A stretch of DNA of 64,000 nt. Origin: DASRWT01 sp963748485. Lineage in GTDB: Bacteria; Methylomirabilota; Methylomirabilia; Rokubacteriales; CSP1-6. Position 1 is the stretch's first letter. The number at the start of each line of letters is the position of its first letter. The notes under the pieces were generated by a model that did no database searches, had not been told where the DNA came from, and saw only the letters and a program-made list of their open reading frames with translations. Below, in pieces: positions 52,892-61,126 of this stretch. The translations under genes were made by a program, and so were the position numbers. The stretch covers positions 992,001 through 1,056,000 of the forward strand of contig CAVVJF010000009.1 of assembly GCA_963748485.1 (NCBI GenBank). The letters are read 5' to 3'.

Positions 52892-52944
52892 CATGTCGAC
52901 ACCGGCTTCGTGGAGCGAGTGGTCAGCACGCTCCGCGCCGCCGG

Positions 52945-53868
52945 TCAGGCCGAGGCGGCGGCGCGCGCGGCCCGGATCAGCTCGGGGAAGGAATAGCTGG
53001 GCAACGCGCAGCCGGGGGCGAGAAAGAGCTTCTCGCGGCCGGCGTCCTCGGTCGCGCGGCGGATCTGCTGCCGGATGTGGCCGGCCGACTCGTAGGCGAA
53101 GCGGCCCTGGCTGATGCCGCCCATGAGCGGCAGGTCGGTACGGCGGCGCGCCTCCGCCAAGGTAGGCCCGGCGTCCTGGTCCGCCCAGGACAGTGCGTCC
53201 ACCGGGTAGTCCAGCATCCGGTCGAAGAAGACGTGATTACCGTGCGCGTGGAGGACGTGGAGGGTGCCGCGACCCCGGATGGCCTCGAGCAGCTCGAGGT
53301 CATACGGCCGCATGAAGCGCTCGTACTGCTCGCGGCTGACGAACTCGGTGGAGGCGGGGACGGAGAGGAAGATGCCGGCGGCCCCGCGGGCCAAGGCGGC
53401 GCGCGCGTACTGGATCAGGTTGTCGTTGACGGCGCGCAGCGCCCGCGACAGGCCGACCTCGTGCTCGCGCATCATCTCGTCGATCGCGCCTTTCACCACG
53501 TTGCGCCGGAGGGTATTCCACGCGTTGAAGAGCGTGTCCACCACCAGGGCGCGGCCGGATAGCGCGCGCGCCACCTGCTCGACGACCTTGAGCTGCGCGG
53601 CGAGCGGCGTCTTGTCGAGATCGAGCGGACCAAGGCGGGCGAGATCGCGGGCGTGATCGAGCGTCTCCACCCCGTCGGGCATCGGGTAGGAGTAGTCGTT
53701 CATCAGCTTCAGCCAGTCGAGGTCATAGGCCTCGAAGAAGTCGAGGTGAGCCTGGGCCATGCGCTCGGCGGGGGCGTGCTGGAGCCCGAAGTGATACCAC
53801 ACCGTGAAGGGCGGGTGATCCACCCCTCCTCCGGATAGCGCCGCGCGCACGCGCTCGATCTTGTTCAC
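52945..53868 (-). CDS. Uroporphyrinogen decarboxylase-like (URO-D/MtaA family) protein
   Basis: A 307-residue TIM-barrel protein of the URO-D superfamily: NKIERVRAALSGGGVDHPPF, DYSYPMPDGVETLDHARDLA, GAAGIFLSVPASTEFVSREQ, LHVLHAHGNHVFFDRMLDYP and PLMGGISQGRFAYES. The superfamily includes haem-pathway URO-D and methyltransferases such as MtaA/CmuA. The His-containing words suggest metal binding. It starts with GTG, GGAGAGG upstream, overlapping the stop of the cupin gene, and is the last gene of a peptide-type ABC-transporter operon. A catabolic or methyl-transfer role is more likely than haem synthesis. Confidence 0.8.
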   Translation of the reverse strand: MNKIERVRAALSGGGVDHPPFTVWYHFGLQHAPAERMAQAHLDFFEAYDLDWLKLMNDYSYPMPDGVETLDHARDLARLGPLDLDKTPLAAQLKVVEQVARALSGRALVVDTLFNAWNTLRRNVVKGAIDEMMREHEVGLSRALRAVNDNLIQYARAALARGAAGIFLSVPASTEFVSREQYERFMRPYDLELLEAIRGRGTLHVLHAHGNHVFFDRMLDYPVDALSWADQDAGPTLAEARRRTDLPLMGGISQGRFAYESAGHIRQQIRRATEDAGREKLFLAPGCALPSYSFPELIRAARAAASA

Positions 53869-54515
53869 GTCCTCTCCAGGGTGAAGGGTTCGTCCACGTA
53901 CATGGTATACGTCCGCGGGCGCATCCGCGCGCCCTCCGCGGGATCGACATAGACGATGGACGACTGGCCGTGGATCTCCGCGGGCAGGATGGCGCAGCGG
54001 ACGAACGAGGTGTCCTCGGTCGTGGAGGCCTCCGCGACCACGGGCTCGCGGCCGCTCTCGAACCACGCATCGCCCGGCCGCATGAGCCGGGGCGCCGCGT
54101 CGCCGACCGTCACCTTCAGCGCGCCGCGCAGCAGACAGCGGATACCGCCTCCCTTGTGCCCGTGCGCCGGCGCCACGCCGCCCGGCACGAAGTCCACGCG
54201 GTCGCAGCGCATGAGCCACGGCCGGCCGGGGTCGAGCGCGATCGGATGCTCGAGGAGCACACGCCCCCGCACGGGCGGCGGCGGCTGCGGCACGAGCGCG
54301 AACACCAGCACCGCGAGGGCCTCGCGGTACGACTGCACGCCGCTCGCCTCGGCGGCGAACACCGCCGCGTCCGCGCCGATCATGGCCTGATCGGGATCCG
54401 CCCCGACCACGCGGAGCGCGCCGGCGCGGACGAAGATCACGCGCGGCCCGCCGGTGAAGGCGAGGAGCTCACCGGCCTCGAGACGGTGCTCCACGAGGCG
54501 GAGGGACCAGGCCAT
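53865..54515 (-). CDS. Cupin-domain protein
   Basis: A 216-residue protein of two cupin-like halves: ...EHRLEAGELLAFTGGPRVIF in the first half; PAHGHKGGGIRCLLRGALKV with a likely metal-binding His pair and RPGDAWFESGREP in the second. Only the second half keeps metal ligands. It lies between the DppC-type permease gene (12 bases upstream) and the URO-D-like gene (overlap), so it probably acts on the imported substrate. Confidence 0.75.
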   Translation of the reverse strand: MAWSLRLVEHRLEAGELLAFTGGPRVIFVRAGALRVVGADPDQAMIGADAAVFAAEASGVQSYREALAVLVFALVPQPPPPVRGRVLLEHPIALDPGRPWLMRCDRVDFVPGGVAPAHGHKGGGIRCLLRGALKVTVGDAAPRLMRPGDAWFESGREPVVAEASTTEDTSFVRCAILPAEIHGQSSIVYVDPAEGARMRPRTYTMYVDEPFTLERT

Positions 54516-54527
54516 CGCGGTCGCCGC

Positions 54528-55436
54528 TCACTCGCCCCGCAGGGTGGGGTCGAGGAGGTCGCGGAGCCAGTCGCCCGTCCGGCTCACCACGATGGTCGCG
54601 GCCATGAGCACCAGCCCGGGGCAGGTCGAGATCCACCAGGCGCTGTCCAGGTACTCGCGTCCCTCCTGCACCATGCCGCCCCAGGATGGGGTGGGCGGCT
54701 GAATCCCCAGGCCCAGGAACGAGAGGGTGGCCTCGAGGACGATGGCGCGCCCCAGCTCGAGCGTGGCGATGACCACGATCGACGAGAGGATGTTCGGCAC
54801 CACGTGCTTCCAGACGATGCGGAGCATGGAGCCGCCGAGAGCGTGCACCGCGTCCACGAACTCGCGCGAGCGGAGCCCGAGGACCTGGGACCGCAAGATG
54901 CGAGCGTAGCCCACCCAGCCCGCGAGGCTGATGACCACCACGATGGTGACGAAGCTCGGGCCGAGCACCGCGATGATACCGATGGCGAGCAGGATGAACG
55001 GGAAGGCGAGCTGCGCGTCGGCGACGGTCATGATCGCGGTGTCGACCCAGCCGCCGCGGACGCCGGCGAGGATGCCCAGGCCGGACCCCACGAGGCCGCC
55101 CACCAACACGGCGGCAAAGCCCACGAGCAGCGACACCCGCGAGCCGTAGATCATCCGCGACAGGACATCGCGCCCCAGGTGGTCGGTCCCCATCAGGTGC
55201 GCGCGCCCGTCCGCCGCCTCCAGCGTCGGCGCGACCAGCCGCGCCCGCAGCGACTGCCGGGTGGGATCGTGGGGCGCGAGCCACGGCGCCCCCAGCGCCA
55301 TCAGCACGAGGAGGAGGATGAAACCCACGCCGCCGGCGGTGAGCCAGCGCGCGCGGCGGGCGCGCTGCCCGGCGCTGGCCGAGGCGGCGATCACCGCGAG
55401 GTCAGCGGACGCGGATACGGGGATCGAGGAGGCCAT
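54528..55436 (-). CDS. ABC transporter permease, DppC/OppC type
   Basis: A 302-residue inner-membrane protein with six predicted helices after a cytoplasmic N-terminus. It has the DppC start APHDPTRQSLRARLVAP, HLMGTDHLGRDVLSRMIYGS and the EAA loop around YARILRSQVLGLRSREFVDA, plus ATLSFLGLGIQPPTPSWGGM. It pairs with the DppB-type permease, whose gene it overlaps. No ATPase subunit is encoded here, so one must come from elsewhere. Confidence 0.93.
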   Translation of the reverse strand: MASSIPVSASADLAVIAASASAGQRARRARWLTAGGVGFILLLVLMALGAPWLAPHDPTRQSLRARLVAPTLEAADGRAHLMGTDHLGRDVLSRMIYGSRVSLLVGFAAVLVGGLVGSGLGILAGVRGGWVDTAIMTVADAQLAFPFILLAIGIIAVLGPSFVTIVVVISLAGWVGYARILRSQVLGLRSREFVDAVHALGGSMLRIVWKHVVPNILSSIVVIATLELGRAIVLEATLSFLGLGIQPPTPSWGGMVQEGREYLDSAWWISTCPGLVLMAATIVVSRTGDWLRDLLDPTLRGE

Positions 55437-56328
55437 AGATCGCGTCGATGGCGAGGTTGATCACGACGAAGAGCCCGGCGGAGAGCAGTACCACGCACTG
55501 CACGACCGGATAGTCGCGATTGTAGATGGACTGGATGGCGAGCCGGCCGATGCCCGGCCATGCGAACACCGTTTCCGTCACCACCGCGCCCGCGAGCAGG
55601 CCGCCGAACTGCAGCCCGGTGATCGTGAGGATGGGAATGGCCGCGTTCCGCAGCGTGTGCTTGACGATCACGAGCAGCTCGGCGAGCCCCTTGGCGCGGG
55701 CGGTCCGGATGTAGTCGGCGCGCAGCACCTCCAGCATGGCGGAGCGGGTGAGGCGAGCGATGGAGGCCATCGCGAACAGGCCCAGCGTCACCGCGGGGAG
55801 CACGAGATGTCGCCAGTCCCCGCGGCCCGAGGTGGGCAAGAGGCCCGCCTTCACCGAGATGAGCAGGATGAAGAGGATCCCGATGAAGAAGGTCGGCGCG
55901 GCCTGGCCCACCAGGGCGACGCCCATGGCCAGATGGTCGATCAGCCGGTTCCGGTAAACGGCGGAGAGCAGCCCGACGGGAATGGCGACGATCACGGCGA
56001 TGGCGAACGACGTGAGGCCGAGCTCGATGGTGGCGGGCAGGCGCTCGGTCACCACCGCCATCGCCGAGCCCTTGAAGCGGATGGACGTGCCGAAGTCGCC
56101 GCGCACAAGATTGCCGAGGAACACCGCGTACTGCACGGGCAGCGGCCGATCCAGCCCAAGCTCGGCGCGCAGGCGGAAGATCTCGCTCTGGGGCGCGTCC
56201 GGTGGCAGCAGAAGCGGGGTCGGATCGCCGGACAGGCGCATGACGACGAAGACGACAGTGGAGACGAGCCAGAGCGCGACGAGCGCGCGCCCCGCGCGGC
56301 TGACGAAAAAGAGCAGGAAGGCGCGCAT
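55402..56328 (-). CDS. ABC transporter permease, DppB/OppB type
   Basis: A 308-residue inner-membrane protein: first helix near RALVALWLVSTVVFVVMRLS, GDPTPLLLPPDAPQSEIFRL, LGLDRPLPVQYAVFLGNLVR, an EAA loop (LEVLRADYIRTARAKGL) and ETVFAWPGIGRLAIQSIYNR. All are OppB/DppB hallmarks. ATG at 56328; the stop lies within the dppC-like gene start. It is separated from the binding-protein gene by the palindrome at 56341. Confidence 0.93.
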   Translation of the reverse strand: MRAFLLFFVSRAGRALVALWLVSTVVFVVMRLSGDPTPLLLPPDAPQSEIFRLRAELGLDRPLPVQYAVFLGNLVRGDFGTSIRFKGSAMAVVTERLPATIELGLTSFAIAVIVAIPVGLLSAVYRNRLIDHLAMGVALVGQAAPTFFIGILFILLISVKAGLLPTSGRGDWRHLVLPAVTLGLFAMASIARLTRSAMLEVLRADYIRTARAKGLAELLVIVKHTLRNAAIPILTITGLQFGGLLAGAVVTETVFAWPGIGRLAIQSIYNRDYPVVQCVVLLSAGLFVVINLAIDAIYGLLDPRIRVR

Positions 56329-56340
56329 AGCGGCCAGAAG

Positions 56341-56392
56341 CCCCCTCACCCTACCCTCTCCCCCACTGGGGGAGAGGACAAAGGTGAGGGGG
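56341..56392. repeat. Nested palindrome between binding-protein and permease genes
   Basis: Outer arms CCCCCTCACC / GGTGAGGGGG and inner arms CCTCTCCCCC / GGGGGAGAGG form a two-tier hairpin. Sequences of this CCCTCACCCT...CTCCCC type recur as dispersed intergenic palindromes in many bacteria. Its place after the binding-protein gene fits mRNA stabilisation, which would let the binding protein be made in excess over the permeases. Confidence 0.8.
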
Positions 56393-56399
56393 AGAGGGC

Positions 56400-57944
56400 T
56401 TAGGCCCGGCGGAACTTGAAGTTGAAGCGTCGGATCTCGAGCTGCTGCAGCGGATCCGGATTCCACTCCACGTACTTCTGGAGCCCGTTGTCCTCGTAGG
56501 GCTGAATCACGGGGATCCACGGGAAGTGCTCGAGGAAGATCTTGGTCATCTTCTTGTACGCGTCGCCCCGGAACTTCTCGTCCACGGAGAAGCGCGCGGC
56601 ATTGCCGAGCTCGTCCCACTCCGCGTGGCGCCAGTAGTCCTGGGGCCCGCCGGGACCGAGCAGCCGCCACATCATGCCGTCCGGATCCCGCAGCGTGGAG
56701 GTGGGATCCGACCACCAGAGCCCCTTGAAGGTCTTGTCCCGATTCTTCTGCGCCCGCACGGAATACTCGAACACCTCGACCTTGGCGTTGACCCCGGCAT
56801 CCTTCCACATCGCCTGGATCGCCTCGGCCATCGGCTTGTCCCCCGCCATGTAGCCGGCGGTGGTCTCGATCGCGATCTCCTCGCCCTTGTAGCCGGCCTT
56901 CTTGAGGAGCTCGCGGGCTTCCTTGGGGTTGTAGGCCAGGCTGGGCAGCGACGCGTCGAAGTGGTTGTCGCCCTTGGCGATGGGCCCGCTCGGCGCGACG
57001 CCGCGGCCGCGCCACAGCTCCTTGACGATCACGTCGCGGTCGATGGCGAGGGACAACGCCTGTTTCACCAGAGGATTGTCCAGCGGCTTCACCTTGCTGT
57101 TGACGGCGAGCACGTAGAGGCCGCCGTACAGCGCGCCCGCCACCGTGGTGCTCGCGTTGCCCTTCACGCGCTCGCCCTGATCGGGCGGCAGCTGGGTGGC
57201 GATGTCGACCTCACCCTTCAGGAGCGCGGCCACGCGCGGCGCCATCTCCGGCAGCGCGCGAAGCACGAGGCGATCGAAGTCGGGCTTGCCGCCCCAGTAG
57301 TCGGCGTTGGCGTCGAAGATCACGCGATCGTCCTTCGTCCACGAAACGAAGCGCAGGGGGCCGGTGCCCACCGGCTTCTGATTGAAGACCTCTGCGCCCA
57401 CCGACTCGAGGTATTTCTTCGGCACGATCTGGCCCGCGTAGAAGCCCAGCCGCGCCGGCAGCAGGGGATCCGGCTTCTTGGTGTGGACGATGACCGTGGT
57501 CGCGTCCGGCGCCTCGACCCGCTCGACGGTGGTGAGCACGGTGTTCACCCGCGTCTTGGCCGCGGGGTCGTACGTCCGCTCGATGCTGTACTTGACGTCG
57601 GCGGAGGTGAACGGGTCACCGTTGTGCCACTTCACGCCCGAGCGGAGCTTGAAGACCCACGCCTGCTGGCCCTGAAGCTTCCACTCGGTGGCGAGGCCGG
57701 GGACGAGCTTGCCGTCGGGCCGGCGGCTGGTCAGGTTGTCGAAGACGTTGAACGAGACGCGGATGTCGTTCGACGAGGTGCTCATGTGGGGATCGAGCCA
57801 GGCGATGTCGCCGCCTTGCGCCACGACAAGCTCGCGCTTCTGCGTGGTCTGGGCCGCGGCCGAACCGGGGAGGCCGGCCGGCAGAGCGGCGGCGGCGCCG
57901 GCCAGGGCCGCGCCCTTGAGAAGATCTCGACGGGTCACTGTCAT
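56400..57944 (-). CDS. ABC transporter substrate-binding protein, peptide/opine/nickel family
   Basis: A 514-residue periplasmic SBP_bac_5 protein. The N-terminus carries a Tat-type signal (TRRDLLKGAALAGAAAALPA). Family wording includes VVAQGGDIAWLDPHMSTSSN, GLATEWKLQGQQAWVFKLRS, GVKWHNGDPFTSADVKYSIE and GTGPLRFVSWTKDDRVIFDA. The ATG at 57944 follows AAGGAGG. First gene of the operon binding protein, DppB, DppC, cupin, URO-D-like, with a good sigma-70 promoter upstream. The ligand may be a peptide, opine or tetrapyrrole-like molecule. Confidence 0.93.
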   Translation of the reverse strand: MTVTRRDLLKGAALAGAAAALPAGLPGSAAAQTTQKRELVVAQGGDIAWLDPHMSTSSNDIRVSFNVFDNLTSRRPDGKLVPGLATEWKLQGQQAWVFKLRSGVKWHNGDPFTSADVKYSIERTYDPAAKTRVNTVLTTVERVEAPDATTVIVHTKKPDPLLPARLGFYAGQIVPKKYLESVGAEVFNQKPVGTGPLRFVSWTKDDRVIFDANADYWGGKPDFDRLVLRALPEMAPRVAALLKGEVDIATQLPPDQGERVKGNASTTVAGALYGGLYVLAVNSKVKPLDNPLVKQALSLAIDRDVIVKELWRGRGVAPSGPIAKGDNHFDASLPSLAYNPKEARELLKKAGYKGEEIAIETTAGYMAGDKPMAEAIQAMWKDAGVNAKVEVFEYSVRAQKNRDKTFKGLWWSDPTSTLRDPDGMMWRLLGPGGPQDYWRHAEWDELGNAARFSVDEKFRGDAYKKMTKIFLEHFPWIPVIQPYEDNGLQKYVEWNPDPLQQLEIRRFNFKFRRA

Positions 57945-58053
57945 GCTGCGTTCCTCCTTGCCGACATTTGGGATTGAGCGCGGATCTGAGCTCGCGGCCT
58001 TGCGTGCACCCCCCGGTCCGGGTCGTCGGGACCGAAGGGTTCGGGTGGTCCTC

Positions 58054-58082
58054 CTTATAGGGCCTTCCCCTCGCCCTGTCAA
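58054..58082 (-). promoter_or_regulatory. Sigma-70 promoter of the peptide-transporter operon
   Basis: On the minus strand TTGACA, exactly 17 bases, TATAAG: 6/6 and 5/6 matches. It is 110 bases upstream of the binding-protein gene and overlaps the upstream region of the divergent FAD oxidoreductase gene. It is the best vegetative promoter in the window. Confidence 0.78.
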
Positions 58083-58103
58083 GCATGCGAGAATCCGCGT
58101 CTA

Positions 58104-59291
58104 ATGGCTACACGAACCGCGGATGTCGTGGTGATCGGGGGCGGCGTCAACGGCTGCAGCACGGCCTTCCACCTGGCCGAGCTCGGAGCCAAGCGGGTGA
58201 TCCTGGTCGAGCGGCGGCACCTGGCCGCCGGGGCCAGCGGCAAGTCCGGCTCGCTGGTGCGGATGCACTACACCAACGCGCACGAGTCGCGCCTGGCCCA
58301 CGAGAGCCTCAAGTACTTCCACGACTGGGAGAACCGGGTGGGCGGCGCGTGTGGCTTCGAGCGCCTCGGCTACCTGAAGCTGGTGGCCCGGGGCCACGGC
58401 GAGCGGCTGGCCCGCAACGTGGCCGTGCAGCAGAAGATCGGCATCAACACCCGCGTGGTGACACCGGAGGAAGTGCGCGAGATCCTCCCGGACTCCCGAG
58501 TCGAAGACATCGGCGGCGCCGCGTACGAGGCCGATTCGGGCTATGCCGACCCCAATGCCACCACGTTCTCGCTGGCGGACGCGGCCAGGCGGCTCGGCGT
58601 CGAGATCCAGACCCACTGTGAGGCCACCCGCATCGTGACCGAGCGCGGCCGCGTGACCGCGGTCGAGACAACGGCGGGGCGCATCGACACGCCCGCGGTG
58701 GTGCTCGTCCCCGGCGCGTGGGCGCATCGCCTGCTCGAGCCGCTCGGTCTCAACTTCCCGCTGACGCCATTCCGCATCCAGGTGTCGATCTTCCGCTGGC
58801 CTGCCGGCTTCACCCGGCGGCACTGTGTGATCTCCGACGACAGCAACGAGGCGTGGATACGGCCCGAGGGCGCCGCCTCCACCCTCATCGGCGTCGAGCT
58901 CGGCGTTTCCCACGGCGATCCCGAAAAGTACAACGAGGGCGTCGACCCCGACTACGTGGCCCTCTGCCGCGAGAAGCTCTCCGCCCGTCTGCCCGCCTTC
59001 GCGGAGGCCCCCATGCGCGGCGGCTGGGCGGGGATGATCATGATGTCGGCCGACGGCCGCGCCGTGATCGACCAGATCCCGTCGGCGCCCGGCCTGTGGG
59101 TCATGCTGGGCGACTCCGGCACCTCCTTCAAGACCGCCCCCGCCATCGGTCGCTGCCTCGCCGAGTGGGTCACGCAGGGCAAGTCGAGCCTGGTGGACCT
59201 CACCCCGTTTCGCTCCACCCGCTTCGCCGAAGGCAAGCCGTGGGTGGACGCGGACAGCTACGGCCGGGAACGCCTCACCGTCTCGCGCTAG
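58104..59291 (+). CDS. FAD-dependent oxidoreductase (DAO / sarcosine-oxidase-like)
   Basis: A 395-residue flavoenzyme of the DAO family: dinucleotide motif DVVVIGGGVNGCSTAFHLAE near the N-terminus, GASGKSGSLVRMHYTNAHES (FAD-binding), PGAWAHRLLEPLGL and the C-terminal ADGRAVIDQIPSAPGLWVML with GDSGTSFKTAPAIGR. It oxidises secondary or D-amino acids such as sarcosine; the exact substrate is unknown. It is divergent from the transporter operon and may act on its imported substrate. The inverted-repeat element follows 31 bases after the stop. Confidence 0.9.
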   Translation: MATRTADVVVIGGGVNGCSTAFHLAELGAKRVILVERRHLAAGASGKSGSLVRMHYTNAHESRLAHESLKYFHDWENRVGGACGFERLGYLKLVARGHGERLARNVAVQQKIGINTRVVTPEEVREILPDSRVEDIGGAAYEADSGYADPNATTFSLADAARRLGVEIQTHCEATRIVTERGRVTAVETTAGRIDTPAVVLVPGAWAHRLLEPLGLNFPLTPFRIQVSIFRWPAGFTRRHCVISDDSNEAWIRPEGAASTLIGVELGVSHGDPEKYNEGVDPDYVALCREKLSARLPAFAEAPMRGGWAGMIMMSADGRAVIDQIPSAPGLWVMLGDSGTSFKTAPAIGRCLAEWVTQGKSSLVDLTPFRSTRFAEGKPWVDADSYGRERLTVSR

Positions 59292-59322
59292 CTCAGACTC
59301 CGCACTTCCGCAGTCACCTCGA

Positions 59323-59472
59323 GCGAGCGCCGGGGGGTGCCCCGGGTTCAAGAGACCCATTTCCCGAAGACGGCCATCGGACGCGCTCCGCCCGGACGGA
59401 GCCCAGCCGCGCACGGTCATGCGCACGCGTGCCTTGTGGTCGTTTGAACCCGGGGCACCCCCCGGCGCTCGC
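59323..59472. repeat. Inverted-repeat element, core type 1 (copy b)
   Basis: Arms 59323-59351 and 59444-59472 are exact reverse complements over 29 bases. The 92-base core between them matches that of the element at 40668-40816 read in reverse, roughly 80 percent by eye, with three near-identical blocks at its ends and centre. Within the core CTCCG-CCCGGA-CGGAG can form a small hairpin. It lies between convergent genes. Confidence 0.9.
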
Positions 59473-59486
59473 GCGCGCCCGACCAG

Positions 59487-61121
59487 CTAGTGGGCGCCGC
59501 CGGACGACTTGCGGTAGGTCGGCGCGGGGACGCCGTCGATCGCCACGTTGAGGACGGCGGGGCGGCCCTCGGCCGCTGCCGCAAGAGCGCGAGCGAGCGC
59601 CGCGTCGAGGTCGGCGGGGTATTCCACGTGCTCGGCGTGCGCTCCCAGCGCTGCCGCAATTTGATCGTAGCGTGTCGGTAGCAGCTCGCAGCCCACCGTG
59701 CGCTCGGCGCCGTAGTGCTGGAGCTGGAGCTGATGCTCGGCGTTCCAGCGGGCGTCGTTGCCCACCACTGCGACCACGGGAAGGCCGTGGCGCGCGGCGG
59801 TGTCTAGCTCGAAGGCGTGGAAGCCGAAGGTGCCATCGCCGAGCGCAGCGATGACCACACGATCGGGATGCGCGGCCTTGGCGCCGAGCGCCATGGGGAT
59901 GGCGCTGCCGATGGAGCCGGACGGGCCATTGATCAGGCGTGTGCCGGCCTCGCAGCCCGCTTGTATCCACTGGCCGTACTCGCCGCCATCGGCGACGAGG
60001 ATGGCGCCGCGGTCCAGATGCGGCTGTAGCGCGGCGCACACGCGGAGCGGGTGGATGGGGCGCGTCGTTGCGCCGCGCAGCGCGGCCCAGTCGCCCGGGG
60101 TGCTCGCTCGCGCGGCACGCACCTCCTCGCCCCACGCGGCATGCTTCCACTGCCGCGCGGCGGCCGCGGCGGCGAGCCGCTCGGCCACGTGGTCGGGATC
60201 GCCCACCACGGAGAGCGCGACGCGCGCGTCGTTGGCCAGGGCGGCGGCGTCCCAGTCCACCTGGATCAGCCGCCGATCGGCGGCGAAGACGCCGGCGTCA
60301 CCGAAGCGGAGCCCGTAGTCCAGGCGCTTGCCGAGGAGCAGCACGGCGTCGGCCTGGGCGAACACGTTGGCCGCCGCGTGCAGCCACGGATCGTTGAGGC
60401 CGCGCGGGCTCTCGACGGGCAGCGCGGGTATGCCAGTGGCGCGCGTGAGCGTCTCCACGGCGGCGCCGCGCGCTTTACGCGCCATGGCGGGGCCCACCAC
60501 GATGAGTGGCCGGCGCGCGGCGGCCAGGACGTCGAGGATCTGGGCGAGCGTCGCGTCGGGGGCGGGCGGAAGCTGGGCGAGAATCACCGCACGCACAGCC
60601 CCGGCTCCTCCCTCCCTCACCTTCGCCTCGAGCAAGTCGCCGGGCAGGCTCAGATGCACGGGCCCCGGTCGGCCGGCGGCGGCCAGGGCCAGCGCGCGGG
60701 CCATGTCCTCGCCCATGCGCGCGGGATCCTCCACGCGCCAGGCGGCTTTGGTGACCGGCCGCGCCGCGCCCAGCTGATCCATCTCCTGGAAGGCGCCGCG
60801 TCCCGCCTGCCCATGGGGGGCGTGGCCCGACAGCAATACCATCGGAGATTCCGACATCAGCGCGCCGTAGAGCGCCGAGACCGCGTTGAGATGTCCCGGC
60901 CCCGCCGTCACCAGGGCCACGCCCGGCGTCTCCGTGAGCCGCCCCCAGGCATCCGCCATGTGCACCGCACCCGCCTCGTGACGCGTATGGACGATCGGGA
61001 GCGGCCGTCCGATGGTGGCGTCGTAGACGGAAAGGATCTGATTGCCAGAGAGCGAGAAGAGCTGGCGGACGCCCGCGCTCACGAGCGCCTCCACCAGGAG
61101 CTGCGCGCCGGTGCGCGGCAT
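59487..61121 (-). CDS. Thiamine-diphosphate-dependent enzyme, acetolactate-synthase-like
   Basis: A 544-residue TPP enzyme with the three-domain layout. The N-terminal PYR domain has the activating Glu in VHTRHEAGAVHMADAWGRLT. A central Rossmann-type domain follows (LAAARRPLIVVGPAMARKAR). The C-terminal PP domain has the TPP motif GDGTFGFHAFELDTAARHGL ending in VGNDARWNAEHQL (ND for the usual NN). It resembles acetolactate synthase, oxalyl-CoA decarboxylase and glyoxylate carboligase subfamilies; which one cannot be told. The ATG at 61121 lies 5 bases after the upstream gene. Confidence 0.87.
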   Translation of the reverse strand: MPRTGAQLLVEALVSAGVRQLFSLSGNQILSVYDATIGRPLPIVHTRHEAGAVHMADAWGRLTETPGVALVTAGPGHLNAVSALYGALMSESPMVLLSGHAPHGQAGRGAFQEMDQLGAARPVTKAAWRVEDPARMGEDMARALALAAAGRPGPVHLSLPGDLLEAKVREGGAGAVRAVILAQLPPAPDATLAQILDVLAAARRPLIVVGPAMARKARGAAVETLTRATGIPALPVESPRGLNDPWLHAAANVFAQADAVLLLGKRLDYGLRFGDAGVFAADRRLIQVDWDAAALANDARVALSVVGDPDHVAERLAAAAAARQWKHAAWGEEVRAARASTPGDWAALRGATTRPIHPLRVCAALQPHLDRGAILVADGGEYGQWIQAGCEAGTRLINGPSGSIGSAIPMALGAKAAHPDRVVIAALGDGTFGFHAFELDTAARHGLPVVAVVGNDARWNAEHQLQLQHYGAERTVGCELLPTRYDQIAAALGAHAEHVEYPADLDAALARALAAAAEGRPAVLNVAIDGVPAPTYRKSSGGAH

Positions 61122-61126
61122 CGCGC

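Noticed and set aside
56341..56392. Transposon end or CRISPR-like repeat at the CCCCTCACC palindrome
   Set aside because: Single copy here, of a widespread intergenic palindrome type; no repeat array or transposase nearby.
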